Positions 17,899-26,583 of a stretch of 64,000 bases of DNA are shown here, in pieces. Made by a program: the position numbers and the translations under genes. Under the pieces are notes generated by a model. It searched no databases. It saw only the letters and a list, made by a program, of their open reading frames with translations, and was not told the origin of the DNA. The DNA comes from Streptomyces sp. HB132 (GTDB lineage: Bacteria; Actinomycetota; Actinomycetes; Streptomycetales; Streptomycetaceae): positions 124,001 to 188,000 of the forward strand of contig NZ_JAFBGA010000002.1 of the NCBI RefSeq assembly GCF_016909575.1, written 5' to 3'. Position 1 is the stretch's first letter, and every line of letters starts with the position of its first letter.

Positions 17899-18211
17899 GT
17901 GGTTTCCGGGGGCGTCTTGGGAGCCGTTTGGGAGCCGAGTCCGCGAGGCGGCTCCCAAACGGCTCCCTGCTGGGCCGCTGGAGGCCAACCGCGGAGCCCT
18001 ACTCCGATCGGACACGTCCTTCGACTTATGCCGCAGGGCGGGTGAGGGGCAGAGCGGCCCACCTCTTGATGGTTACCAAGCAGTAGCGTCGATTCCGCCC
18101 TCCGGGCTGACCGACGAAGGGCTGCGGCTCTCTCCGACAAACCAGGGCGCCCTACCTGGCCCTGTGGTGACCACTGGCAGGGCCGCGCGGCTGCTGCGGT
18201 ATTCACCGCGC
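17899..18211. other. Junction region 3' of tRNA-Pro with nested repeats and an HTH-like remnant
   Basis: About 310 bases with no intact gene. It starts with the large inverted repeat at 17919-17967. From GTG 18164 the plus strand reads VVTTGRAARLLRYSPRSVVR, which resembles a MerR/excisionase-type helix-turn-helix, but the frame then runs antisense into the 3' end of the EcsC gene and ends at 18361 after 65 codons. It is best read as a remnant of an older integration event; this is uncertain. Confidence 0.35.
17919..17967. repeat. Inverted repeat with internal direct repeat next to tRNA-Pro
   Basis: Arms GGGAGCCGTTTGGGAGCCG (17919-17937) and its exact complement (17949-17967), 11 bases apart. 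Each arm is itself two copies of GGGAGCCG separated by TTT, so the unit GGGAGCC occurs four times in 49 bases. The location just 3' of a tRNA suggests integrase arm-type sites or an attachment-site scar. It could also terminate the EcsC transcript. Confidence 0.7.
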
Positions 18212-19267
18212 TCAGTTGTCCGGCTGCTCCTCGAAGTCGGACGGGGTAGGCGTCGGCAGAGCATCCTCCTCCCGGAGCAACTCCATCACGCCGATCGCGT
18301 CATCATCCTGCGCAAGGCCGGCGTCGCCGTAGTTCGGACCATCGGTCAGGTCGCCGTCTGACTTCTCGATCAACAAGCGCTCGCGATACGCGTCGCGCGC
18401 CGAAACAGCGATCCGATCAATGAGCATGTAGCTCAGCCCTGCGCCGACAGCCATGCCCGCGATGGGCACGAACTGCCCGAGCTTCCTCTTCGGCAGCTGC
18501 TGCGAGAACTTCGCCGCGAAGGTCTGGGCGATCTTGGTGAGGACCTTCTCGTTCAACTTGGCCCAAGGAGCATTCCTGACAAGCAACTGGGTGAGTTGCG
18601 ACAGTTCGGCGTAGGCGGCCGTCTTCGCCGATGTACCCGTGGACATTCCTAGAGCAATCACGGACATCACGAAGAGTTCCTCTTCGGGATCGTTCGGGTG
18701 GTAGCCGTAGTAGAGAGCTGTGGCGGCGACCGTTCGAGTGGCAAGGCTGAGCATCATCGCAGTGTCGGCAACCATCGCCCCGGCTACGGTTCCGATTCCA
18801 GGTGCGGCGCCCGCGCCCGCGCCCGCGATTGTTCCGGCGCTGGCGAGCACCTCTCCCCCTGTCACGACTGCCGCCGACCCAAGCCCTGTAGCCGCTGCGG
18901 AGAGGGCGTGGCCGTACCGAACCAAGTTGTGTCTTGCGACTTCGTCGAGGACCCGCAAATCGAGCTCACGAATCTCGTCCAACCCGGCGATGTCGTGTCC
19001 GGCACGTCGATACTGCCCAACGACACGCTTCTCGCTCACTGTCCGGCTCGCGGTGCCTCCCACGGCCTTGCCGAGCCCCTTTGCGGCTCCGCCGTAGGCG
19101 GCAGCCACTTTGTCGGCGCCCGGGGCGCTCCTAGCCTTCTCTCCCAGCGAAGCGAGGCGTTCCCGGGCCTGCGGCGGGAGGAAGATCCTCGCCCGCTTGC
19201 TGAGAGCAGCTGCCTTTCGCTCCTGGAGCCGGTCCCACTCGCGTAGTTCGTAAGCAGAGAGAGTCAT
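18212..19267 (-). CDS. EcsC family protein
   Basis: A 351-residue protein. The core from about residue 70 to 290 matches the EcsC family: helical, with a Gly/Ala-rich membrane-like stretch (GEVLASAGTIAGAGAGAAPG and GTVAGAMVADTAMMLSLATR), the YGYHPNDPEEELFVMSVIAL segment, and a late GMAVGAGLSYMLIDRIA segment. Bacillus EcsC is encoded with an ABC transporter, but no transporter is present here and the function is unknown. The acidic tail has low complexity. It is a single accessory gene just after the tRNA-Pro junction. Confidence 0.8.
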   Translation of the reverse strand: MTLSAYELREWDRLQERKAAALSKRARIFLPPQARERLASLGEKARSAPGADKVAAAYGGAAKGLGKAVGGTASRTVSEKRVVGQYRRAGHDIAGLDEIRELDLRVLDEVARHNLVRYGHALSAAATGLGSAAVVTGGEVLASAGTIAGAGAGAAPGIGTVAGAMVADTAMMLSLATRTVAATALYYGYHPNDPEEELFVMSVIALGMSTGTSAKTAAYAELSQLTQLLVRNAPWAKLNEKVLTKIAQTFAAKFSQQLPKRKLGQFVPIAGMAVGAGLSYMLIDRIAVSARDAYRERLLIEKSDGDLTDGPNYGDAGLAQDDDAIGVMELLREEDALPTPTPSDFEEQPDN

Positions 19268-19462
19268 GTCGTCGCCTCGGTATCAGAGTGCTTGGGAGCA
19301 GTCCCGGGTGAACGCGGCCATGAGTCTGCGCCGCTGGACGAGGAAATCTTGTAGCTTCCCTCCGTGGCCTCGGCCAGATTCGCCGGGTCTTTGCGGTGAG
19401 AGGTGCAACCCCCGGACTGGAAGCGCTAGTTAGCGCCGACGAGCCTTCTGGGGAGGAACATC

Positions 19463-19620
19463 ATGAAGCAGAATACGCGTCCGGCGAGGTCCGTGGAGGG
19501 TGCGAGGGACATCCTTAGGCTGTGGGTCGGCGAGGGTGGTGAAGGCACCAAGTACTGGCAGCAGGCCCTACTCGAAACTCAAAGACCGGGGGCCCGCGCT
19601 GCTCACCCGTCCTCCGGGGG
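19463..19620 (+). pseudogene. IS256-family transposase remnant
   Basis: From ATG 19463 the plus strand encodes ILRLWVGEGGEGTKYWQQ, very close to the conserved GLWVGxxEGAKFWLxVLxELKNRG segment of IS256-type transposases. The match then moves to another frame as YSKLKDRG (about 19575-19600), showing a frameshift, and is lost in sequence without homology. The catalytic residues are absent. The surrounding stretch 19268-19901 otherwise has no recognisable gene. It is a mark of past insertion in the accessory segment. Confidence 0.6.
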
Positions 19621-19901
19621 GCCTGCAAACTCGCCCTACTCTCAACGCCAGTTGGGCGCGAGGGTTGCCCGTAGTTCACATTCACTCGCCGACAGGCTGG
19701 AAGAACAGCGCCACGGTCAGTCCGGAAGGCGAGGTGTGCCTGCGTGCGGCGCGAATGACGCCTCCTCCCTTGTGGCGTTGCTATCGTCAGCGCCACTGGC
19801 GAGCCCGAGTCCTTCCGGATGGCCCTGTGGATTCCGTGCGGCCGGTGCCGTCATACAGATCGGCCCTCCTGGCGAGCCCGGCCATCCATGAGAGGACTGC
19901 A

Positions 19902-20582
19902 GTGAGCAGCCAAATACCCCCGATGCCTGAACGACTTCCAGGTCCCAGCAAGGACGTCAGGAACCCGTGGAAGACGGCCACGTTCTGCCTGGCCGGCGCG
20001 CTGACGGTGACTGCTGCCGCCCTCGTCTATACCGCTACCGAAGGCCGAGGAGGTACTCCCCACGCCTCAGCCGACCCATCGCCCTCGATCTGGCAGGACG
20101 ACCGCCCCCGCGCTGACACCACACCCGTCGCGACGACATCCCCCGCCCCGAGTCGACCGGCCGACTTCAAGATCGGTGACGAGGCCCGCAACGGCGGCGC
20201 CGTCGTCACGGTCGCCAAGGTCCGGGAGACCGAGTCGATCAACGTGGCCGGCGCGGTGAAGAAGGCAGGAGGCGGCGCCAAGTACGTGATCCTGGAGACC
20301 GTGGTGTTCAACGACACCAAGGCCAGCATGGACCTCACCTGTTCGCTGCCCATCGTGAACAACCTGCTCGACGAGCAAGACCGGCGCTACGACACCATCG
20401 ATGACCTGTACGAAGTCGCGGGCAATCCCGAGTGCAACGAACAGCTCCAGCCGGGCTTCAAGGATGAAATGCTATTCGTCTACCGGGTCCCGGAGGACGC
20501 GAAAATCATCGCCTGGGAGTTCTCCGAGTACGACCTCACCTCTGAGCGGGAGCCATCGGCCATCGAACTAGACAGTGCTTGA
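19902..20582 (+). CDS. Membrane-anchored DUF4352-like protein
   Basis: A 226-residue protein: a short cytoplasmic N-terminus, one transmembrane or signal segment (ATFCLAGALTVTAAALVYTA, residues ~28-47), a Pro/Ser/Thr-rich linker, and an extracellular beta-sandwich of the DUF4352/TRF2-like type (DFKIGDEARNGGAVVTVAKV, GAKYVILETVVFNDTKAS). The GTG at 19902 is chosen because AGAGGA lies six bases upstream. The frame stays open back to 19500 but that part overlaps the transposase relic. Related domains bind other surface proteins; the role here is unknown. Confidence 0.7.
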   Translation: MSSQIPPMPERLPGPSKDVRNPWKTATFCLAGALTVTAAALVYTATEGRGGTPHASADPSPSIWQDDRPRADTTPVATTSPAPSRPADFKIGDEARNGGAVVTVAKVRETESINVAGAVKKAGGGAKYVILETVVFNDTKASMDLTCSLPIVNNLLDEQDRRYDTIDDLYEVAGNPECNEQLQPGFKDEMLFVYRVPEDAKIIAWEFSEYDLTSEREPSAIELDSA

Positions 20583-20761
20583 GGCTTCAGGGGCTGGGAC
20601 GACATGCCCAACTGGCGATTGTCCCCTGCTCCGGCCCCGGCTGGGCCGGGGCATCCCTGCCGTGCGAGCGCGGCCGTTCCCCCACCACATGAGCGATTGC
20701 GGTAGTCGCGGCGTCACTGTACGTTTCCGCGTACAGATCGGTTTGGCTCGGAGGGGGCGGG

Positions 20762-21187
20762 ATGCCTGGGTACGGCCGCGCAGACAACGAGTGGGACATG
20801 TTGGTGGAGGCCGGGCGGGGATTCCTCGTCGAACGCGCGAAACTTGGCAAGCTCACCTCATACACAGAGCTCAGCGTCACTCTGGCCAGGCGAACCGGCT
20901 GCCGTGCATTCGACTTCGAGCGTGCTGATGAGCGGGCGGCCATGGGGCATCTGCTGGGACGGATCGTGGGCCAGGATCGGGAGATCGCACCCTCCGACCC
21001 TCCTGTCATGCTCTCGGCACTGGTGAATTACCTGGGTGCCAACGACGCTGGACCCGGTTTCTATCAGTTGGCCAAGGACCTGCAGCTTCTGCCCATGAGT
21101 GCCTCCTCGGACGAGAAGTTCGAGTTCTGGATCAAGCAGGTGAAACGGCTCTACGAACGCCATGGGGCCAGTCCGGCCGTGGCCTGA
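20762..21187 (+). CDS. Hypothetical protein, 141 residues
   Basis: A soluble protein starting MPGYGRADNEWDMLVEAGRG after a good GGAGGGGGC ribosome-binding site. It is predicted mostly helical, with no signal peptide or membrane segment. A recognisable patch is TSYTELSVTLARRTGCRAFDF, followed by MLSALVNYLGANDAGPGFYQLA. I do not recognise a function. It may be a small conserved actinomycete protein. No operon partner follows; the next gene is convergent. Confidence 0.65.
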   Translation: MPGYGRADNEWDMLVEAGRGFLVERAKLGKLTSYTELSVTLARRTGCRAFDFERADERAAMGHLLGRIVGQDREIAPSDPPVMLSALVNYLGANDAGPGFYQLAKDLQLLPMSASSDEKFEFWIKQVKRLYERHGASPAVA

Positions 21188-21402
21188 GCATGGGCCATTG
21201 CAGCACATGCGCAGCACAGCACCCAAGGTCGGCCGCAGGCCCAACTGCTTCCGGCGGAAGAGGACGGCGCCGACCCGTCGGTCAGGGCTGGCGCCGGTTC
21301 ACTTCGGCTTCGAGCGACTGCCCGGCTTCGGAAACGTGCCGTAGGCCGAGTTCAACGAGGGCAACCATCGGATCGGTTCGGCAACTCGGCGCCCCATGAA
21401 CC

Positions 21403-21426
21403 GTACGGGCGCCTCCGCGCCCGTAC
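21403..21426. terminator. Hairpin terminator downstream of metG
   Basis: GTACGGGCG (21403-21411) and CGCCCGTAC (21418-21426) form a 9-bp stem with a 6-base loop, 44 bases beyond the metG stop on the minus strand. Confidence 0.6.
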
Positions 21427-21469
21427 CGCCCGATGAAGCCGGGATCGGTACGAGCACATTAGAGGCCCG

Positions 21470-23191
21470 TCAGACGTCGGCTCCGCCGAAGCGCGCACGA
21501 TAGGACTCCAGGTCCTCCTCCGAGATCTTCGCGAAGAGCACCGGCGGCACGGTGAAGGCTGTACCGGCCGGGACAGCGTCCAGGGACTTGGCCTGCTCGG
21601 CGGTCACCCAGGTCGCGGTGTCGCTATCCAGGGCGAAGGCACCGCGCATGGCGGCGGCCGAGGCCGGGATGAACGGCTCGGAGACGATCGCGTAGAGGTG
21701 GATGAGGTTCATCGCCGTACGCAGGGTCAGGGCCGCACCCTCCGGGTCGGTCTTGATCTCCAGCCAGGGGGCCTTCTCCTCCAGGTAGGAGTTACCTGCC
21801 GACCACAGGGCCCGCAACGCCGCCCCAGCCTTGCGGTACTGGAGAGCCTCCATGTGCTCCTCGTACTCAGCCAGCAGCCGCGCGATCTCCTCGCCCAGCC
21901 GTGCCTCCGCCTCGCCGGCCGCATTGCCCGCAGGGACGTCGTCCCCGAAGCGCTTGCGGGAGAAGGACAGCACCCGGTTGACGAAGTTGCCCAGAGTGTC
22001 GGCCAGGTCCTTGTTGACCGTGGCGGCGAAGTGCTCCCAGGTGAATGAGGAGTCGTCGGACTCGGGGGCGTTGGCGATCAGGAAGTAGCGCCAGTAGTCA
22101 GCCGGCAGCATCTCCAGCGCGGCGTCGGTGAAGACGCCCCGCTTCTGGGAGGTGGAGAACTTGCCGCCGTAGTACGTGAGCCAGTTGAAGCCCTTGACGA
22201 CGTCGACCTTCTTCCACGGCTCGCGGACACCGAGCTCCGTGGCCGGGAACATCACCGTGTGGAACGGGACGTTGTCCTTGGCCATGAACTGGGTGTAGCG
22301 CACGGTGTCGTCAGCCTCGTACCACCACGACTTCCAGTCGCGGGTCTCGCCATCCGGGCCGGCGTCCGACCACTCCTTCGTCGCACCGATGTACTCGATC
22401 GGGGCGTCGAACCAGACGTAGAAGACCTTGCCCTCGGCCGCGAGCTCCGGCCAGGTGTCGGACGGAACCGGGACGCCCCAGTCCAGGTCACGGGTAATCG
22501 CCCGATCGTGCAGGCCCTCGGTGAGCCACTTGCGGGCGATGGAGGAGGACAGCTGCGGCCACTGCTCCTCGTGCCGCGCGACCCACGCCTCAACCTCGTG
22601 CTGAAGCTTGGACTGGAGCAGGAACAGGTGCTTGGTCTCGCGGACCTCCAGCTCCGTGGAGCCGCTGATCGCCGAACGGGGGTTCAGCAGGTCGGTCGGG
22701 TCGAGGACGCGGGTGCAGTTCTCGCACTGGTCGCCGCGGGCCTTGTCGTAGCCGCAGTGCGGGCAGGTGCCCTCGACGTACCGGTCCGGCAGAAAGCGGC
22801 CGTCGACCGGCGAGTACACCTGGCGGATCGCACGTTCCTCGATGAAGCCGTTCTTGTGCAGCTGGCGCGCGAAGTGCTGCGTGATCTCGACGTTCTGCTG
22901 AGAAGAGCTGCGTCCGAAGTAGTCGAAGGCCAGCTGGAAGCCGTCGTACACGGCCTTCTGCGCGTCGTGGGCCTGCGCGCAGAACTCCGCCACCGACAGT
23001 CCGGCCGCCTTGGCCGCCAGCTCGGCCGGTGTCCCGTGCTCGTCGGTGGCGCAGATGTACAGGACGTCGTGACCGCGCTGGCGGAGGTACCGGGAGTACA
23101 CATCCGCCGGAAGCATCGACCCGACCATGTTGCCCAGGTGCTTGATCCCGTTGATGTAGGGAAGCGCGCTGGTTACCAGGTGTCGAGCCAT
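21470..23191 (-). CDS. metG: Methionyl-tRNA synthetase, extra archaeal/zinc-type copy
   Basis: A 573-residue class I synthetase starting [20 protein letters not shown]. The HIGH motif is HLGN, the KMSKS equivalent is KFSTS (in [16 protein letters not shown]), and the zinc knuckle [17 protein letters not shown] is present. Residues ~390-540 form the helical anticodon-binding domain. This differs from the zinc-less MetRS I would expect as the housekeeping Streptomyces enzyme, so it is probably a second, divergent copy. Such copies can give resistance to MetRS inhibitors. It sits in accessory DNA between a DUF4352-like gene and an integrase. The start at 23191 fits homology better than the longer frame from 23233. 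Confidence 0.9.
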   Translation of the reverse strand: MARHLVTSALPYINGIKHLGNMVGSMLPADVYSRYLRQRGHDVLYICATDEHGTPAELAAKAAGLSVAEFCAQAHDAQKAVYDGFQLAFDYFGRSSSQQNVEITQHFARQLHKNGFIEERAIRQVYSPVDGRFLPDRYVEGTCPHCGYDKARGDQCENCTRVLDPTDLLNPRSAISGSTELEVRETKHLFLLQSKLQHEVEAWVARHEEQWPQLSSSIARKWLTEGLHDRAITRDLDWGVPVPSDTWPELAAEGKVFYVWFDAPIEYIGATKEWSDAGPDGETRDWKSWWYEADDTVRYTQFMAKDNVPFHTVMFPATELGVREPWKKVDVVKGFNWLTYYGGKFSTSQKRGVFTDAALEMLPADYWRYFLIANAPESDDSSFTWEHFAATVNKDLADTLGNFVNRVLSFSRKRFGDDVPAGNAAGEAEARLGEEIARLLAEYEEHMEALQYRKAGAALRALWSAGNSYLEEKAPWLEIKTDPEGAALTLRTAMNLIHLYAIVSEPFIPASAAAMRGAFALDSDTATWVTAEQAKSLDAVPAGTAFTVPPVLFAKISEEDLESYRARFGGADV

Positions 23192-23625
23192 CCTTGGATG
23201 CTCCATTTCGTACGGCGCCGGTGACAGTGCCACGGCGGGCCCAGGTCGGGAGAGTGCAGCAGGTGCGACCGCTCAGGTCGCTCAACCGTGTCACGCGTAG
23301 TGAGGTCGGCTCTGCAAGCCGTCGCAATCGTATGGCACCCGGGTGCTTCCCCGGCGAGCCGTTTTATCCCTCGGCCGGGCACGTACGGAAACGCGCTCGG
23401 CCGTCTGAGACAGGCGGCCAAGCGAGTCTCGGACGGCCGAGGCGGTCCTCATATTAGGGCCCGTATGTCCGTGGTTGCGCACCCCTTGTCCTCATGCGAG
23501 ACCGAAGGGTGATTCATATGATCCGAGAAGCCTCTTCCAGCAAGCCAGGCGCTCCGGACCGGCGCCACCCTGCGAACAGCGAAGTCCGGGTGCCTCTCAC
23601 CGCCCAGGCTTCGCCTCGGCCTGTG
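23192..23625. other. metG leader and probable attachment-side region
   Basis: About 430 bases between metG and the 3' end of the integrase gene, both on the minus strand. It must hold the metG promoter and leader. I looked for a T-box core and found no convincing one. As the DNA directly 3' of the integrase gene it is also where an attachment site would be expected, but no tRNA fragment was seen. Confidence 0.4.
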
Positions 23626-25131
23626 CTACCTGCGTGCACGCAGGAGGTCGTCGAGCACGTGCACGGGCGAGGTAGGGCGCATCGCCAGGCGGGCAGCGAG
23701 TGCTGCTTCCCACTGCTCGGTCAGGCCGAGCATGAGGCGCTTACGCATGCCAGGGGTGACGTGGGCATAGCGCGCCGAGACGGAGCCGTCGATGTGCCCC
23801 ATGCGCTGGTCCATGAGGACCTTCTCGGTGCCGAGGTCCTCCATCACGGTCCTATGGGTGTGGCGCAGTCCGTGAGGGGTGAGGCCCTTGGCAATCGGGA
23901 GCCAGCAGGCGTCGGCCCGTTGGCCGGCGCCGCGCCCTCGCGCGGGGACTCCTGGCCACGGTTCGCCGAGAAGCGGCACGGGTCGTGCCTCCTGCGGGGC
24001 CTTCTTCGGATACCAGCCCGATACCGCTGGGGTGAACAGCCACGTTGCGAAACCGTTCCTGCGCCAGTGGGCCGCAGGTTCCACCACTGCGCCGCCTCGT
24101 ACGAACCCGAGGTCCGTGATGGCCTCCTCCACCCGTATTCGCGTCGGCTCGGCGACGCGATCGGGGTGGTTGAGAACGTTGGACACCGTCCCCGTGGAGA
24201 CTTCGGCACGGCGTGCAACGTCGACGAGTTTCGCACCGTGGTGGCCGCCCGTACGAGCCGTGCCCTGCCCGCGGAAGACGTAGGTCCTACCGTGGCAGGG
24301 GCAGGGCGTCGGCTTCGTGCGGGCGACGTGATTGGCGACCAGGGCGGACAGCCAGTCCATCGAGTCGAGGGTGCGATAGCTGTCGTCCTTGGGCGGGCAG
24401 CGCACCATCTCGCCCGAGTCCAGTTCGTACAGCTGCCATTCGACACGGACGGAGCCAGGTCGAGCGAACTCGGTCTCCAGGCCGACTATTTCGCCCCAGC
24501 GCATGCCCGTGTATCCCTTGAGGACTACGGCGACGAACTCGTCATCTCGGCCTGACAGCAGTGCTGCTCGTTCGGCGATCAACAGGATGCCGAGCGGATC
24601 GGTGACGACCTTCTCCGGGCCTCGGTCACGGGAGCGGCCCGCGCGCTTGCCCCGCCCACGCCGCCTGGTCGCCGGGTTCGACGTGATCAGCCCTTCATCG
24701 ATCGCGTCCTCGTAGATCAGGTGGAACGTCGAGCGCCAGGTCTTGACGCTGGAGGCCGCGTACAGGGCCCTTTCCTTCTTCTCCCACCGGTCGACGTCCG
24801 AGCGCAGGATGCCGGCGAGCGCTTGGTCCCCGAAGTCGGGAAGCAGGTGTTCCTCGATGTGGCGCTTGTAGTTCTGCATCGTCGATGCGGCCAGGTCCTG
24901 GGTGTCGTACCAGCGGCTCGCGTACTCGCCGAAGGTCTCCTGGCCGAGTGCCGGGTCACGCCAGTCGCCGCGCCGGTACTTGTTCTCGGCCTCGCTCGCG
25001 GCGCGCTGAGCCTCGCCCTTGGTGGCGAACTTGATCGCCTTGCCGCCCTCGTCGACGACCGTGAGGTGCTTCCCAGGTGCGGTCTTGTACCGGCCACGCC
25101 AGTAGTTCGCACGCTTCTCCGCGAAACCCAC
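23626..25131 (-). CDS. int: Tyrosine site-specific integrase with inserted LacI-type HTH
   Basis: A 501-residue phage-type integrase. Residues ~1-60 are an arm-binding-like domain and ~65-160 the SAM-like core-binding domain. The catalytic domain has Arg I at R211 (GYTGMRWGE), Lys at K248 (PPKDDSYRT), HxxR at H420-R423 (PHGLRHTH), H446 (MGHIDG) and nucleophile Y455 (SARYAHVTP). Between the Lys and HxxR motifs, residues ~301-345 form a complete LacI-family helix-turn-helix (VDVARRAEVSTGTVSNVLNH, then RIRVEEAITDLGF). All catalytic residues are kept, so it should be active. It is encoded 30 bases downstream of the excisionase-like gene. Confidence 0.93.
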   Translation of the reverse strand: MGFAEKRANYWRGRYKTAPGKHLTVVDEGGKAIKFATKGEAQRAASEAENKYRRGDWRDPALGQETFGEYASRWYDTQDLAASTMQNYKRHIEEHLLPDFGDQALAGILRSDVDRWEKKERALYAASSVKTWRSTFHLIYEDAIDEGLITSNPATRRRGRGKRAGRSRDRGPEKVVTDPLGILLIAERAALLSGRDDEFVAVVLKGYTGMRWGEIVGLETEFARPGSVRVEWQLYELDSGEMVRCPPKDDSYRTLDSMDWLSALVANHVARTKPTPCPCHGRTYVFRGQGTARTGGHHGAKLVDVARRAEVSTGTVSNVLNHPDRVAEPTRIRVEEAITDLGFVRGGAVVEPAAHWRRNGFATWLFTPAVSGWYPKKAPQEARPVPLLGEPWPGVPARGRGAGQRADACWLPIAKGLTPHGLRHTHRTVMEDLGTEKVLMDQRMGHIDGSVSARYAHVTPGMRKRLMLGLTEQWEAALAARLAMRPTSPVHVLDDLLRARR

Positions 25132-25161
25132 GCTCCTCCTCTCCCTTGATACGCGGTCGCG

Positions 25162-25512
25162 TCAGACGACGATGCTGAACTGGCTCTGCCTGGCGCGGAC
25201 CGGAGGCCGCGCCCGCAGACGGGTTGTGGGCGCGGCACGCTGCGGCGCGTTCGCCTGCTGGGCATCGGCCTTGACGGCGGTCCGAGCTGGGACGGGCTGG
25301 TGTGCCCGTGCGGGCCGTTCCTCGTGGAGGCGGATGATCTCTGCGAGGTGCTCTGCGGTGAAGCGGTACGCGCGGCCGACCCGGGTGAAGGGGATCAGTC
25401 GCCGGCGGGCCCTGTCCTTGACCCACCAGGCAGAGCAGCCGAGAACAGCAGCGATGTCCTCGGGACGGTAGAGGCGGGGCGGCGCTACGCCGGTGCCTGG
25501 CTGCTCAGCCAT
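25162..25512 (-). CDS. Helix-turn-helix excisionase-like protein
   Basis: A 116-residue protein with a MerR/Xis-type HTH at residues ~13-60 (RLYRPEDIAAVLGCSAWWVK, then GRAYRFTAEHLAEIIRLHE). The rest is Ala/Arg/Pro-rich and probably disordered. This size and its position directly before int match the excisionases of actinomycete integrative elements, which direct the recombinase to excise. No separate terminator lies between it and int, so they are cotranscribed. Confidence 0.8.
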   Translation of the reverse strand: MAEQPGTGVAPPRLYRPEDIAAVLGCSAWWVKDRARRRLIPFTRVGRAYRFTAEHLAEIIRLHEERPARAHQPVPARTAVKADAQQANAPQRAAPTTRLRARPPVRARQSQFSIVV

Positions 25513-25717
25513 GCGAGATCGCCTCCTTCGCGGTACGGAGGCGGAACGTCAACAGGGCAGGGGGAATGGCCTCTCGGCGCAAGGAGGTTCCTTCTCTGGC
25601 GCGGCCGTCCGGAGACGGATACGCCGGTCTTGGTGGTTCAGGTACGGGCGAGGTCATGTGCGCAGCGACGGCCGGGTGTTGGCCCACCCGGGGAGCGCTG
25701 TTGGGGGGCTCGTTCCG

Positions 25718-25969
25718 CTAACTCGTCTCGGCGAGCAGGGCGAGCGGGGAGAGGCCGAGAGCAACTGCGATGGCGACGAGGTCGTCGACATCGCAGCGGC
25801 GCTGTCTGCGTTCGATACGGGACAGCATCGTGATGGTCATGGGTCGGCCGAGCGCGGTGACCCGTTCGGCCAGCTGGCGCTGGGCGAATCCGCGTGCTGT
25901 GCGGGCACGGGTAATGGCGCGGGCGGTCAGCACGCCGGCCGGACCAATTCCCAAGGGACTTTCAGGCAT
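25718..25969 (-). CDS. XRE-family regulator of the element
   Basis: An 83-residue Cro/C1-type HTH protein. The helix-turn-helix covers ~20-75 (RTARGFAQRQLAERVTALG, MTITMLSRIERRQRRCDVDD). It probably controls excision/integration and replication genes. The palindromic module at 25988-26030 begins 19 bases upstream of its start codon, making it a candidate operator for this protein; this is inference. Confidence 0.78.
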   Translation of the reverse strand: MPESPLGIGPAGVLTARAITRARTARGFAQRQLAERVTALGRPMTITMLSRIERRQRRCDVDDLVAIAVALGLSPLALLAETS

Positions 25970-25987
25970 GGGTCAGTTGTAGCTCTG

Positions 25988-26030
25988 CATTGCCGGTTTG
26001 GGTAACCGGCGATGTGCTGCTATGTTGCGC
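25988..26030 (-). repeat. Palindromic module, copy A (upstream of XRE regulator)
   Basis: Read toward the XRE gene, it is GCGCAACATAG, then seven mostly variable bases, then a palindrome with arms ATCGCCGGTT and AACCGGCAAT around a 5-base centre. It matches copy B at 32122-32164 at 35 of 43 positions by hand alignment, in the same orientation relative to the downstream gene. This is a likely operator or promoter element. Confidence 0.8.
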
Positions 26031-26071
26031 ATCTTTTTTGTCAGATCTGGTCCCCAGGCGCCTTGCGAGCG

Positions 26072-26082
26072 GCGCAACATAG
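26072..26082 (+). repeat. Third copy of the GCGCAACATAG element
   Basis: Eleven bases identical to the distal part of copy A but pointing toward the replication gene at 26584. It forms an inverted pair with 26020-26030 and lacks the adjoining palindrome. Confidence 0.6.
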
Positions 26083-26387
26083 ACCGGAATTGGCGGATGA
26101 CCAAATCACCTGATGCCGTCATGCTGGTAGCACGTACGTGGTGCTCGACGTGGGCATCTTGCATCGCGCGCTCACCAGCGCCGCCCATGGATTCGCTTGC
26201 CAACTGCCCGATTTATGCAACTTCTTGGTCAACCGGCGATTCGGGTCTACCGTTTTAAGGAAGCCGCGCACGACACGTTCGCCGACAGCTGTTTGCTTTC
26301 TCGGCGGAATGCTGGACTTGTGCGGGGAAGATGTGGCTGTCTTGGCCATGCGCCCGGAAACCCCTGCGGCTCCGGGCACATGAAGAA

Positions 26388-26413
26388 GCCCCCGGCGGGC
26401 CAACGCCGGGGGC
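26388..26413. terminator. Hairpin before the replication gene
   Basis: GCCCCCGGCG (26388-26397) and CGCCGGGGGC (26404-26413) form a perfect 10-bp stem with a 6-base loop, about 170 bases before the replication start codon. It is possibly an attenuator or a terminator for short upstream transcription. Confidence 0.6.
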
Positions 26414-26583
26414 CAAGAAGTCCCTACCGATATCGCCTGTACCTGAACGATCAAGACGGTGGCGGTCATAACGCCACCGGGTGAGGAACTGTGCATGCCC
26501 CAACAAGCTACTGCCTTCACGGCCGTAGTCGCATCCCCGTCGCCGAACTCGCCTGCTCGGCCCGCGAAGGCGGGGCGATAGAC

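Larger units (their letters stand above)
25970..26583. other. Regulatory and possible origin region of the mobile element
   Basis: About 610 bases between the divergent XRE regulator and replication gene, with lower G+C than its neighbours. It contains one copy of the palindromic module (25988-26030), an 11-base repeat GCGCAACATAG in the opposite orientation (26072-26082), a half-copy AACCGGCGAT (26231-26240), a short T run near 26033 and a hairpin (26388-26413). The frames here do not look coding. Divergent promoters and possibly a replication origin are expected. Confidence 0.55.

Noticed and set aside
23192-23625. A T-box riboswitch upstream of metG
   Set aside because: I looked on the minus strand for the T-box core (AGGGTGGNACCGCG-like) and a specifier hairpin and found no convincing match, only the partial word GGGTGCC.
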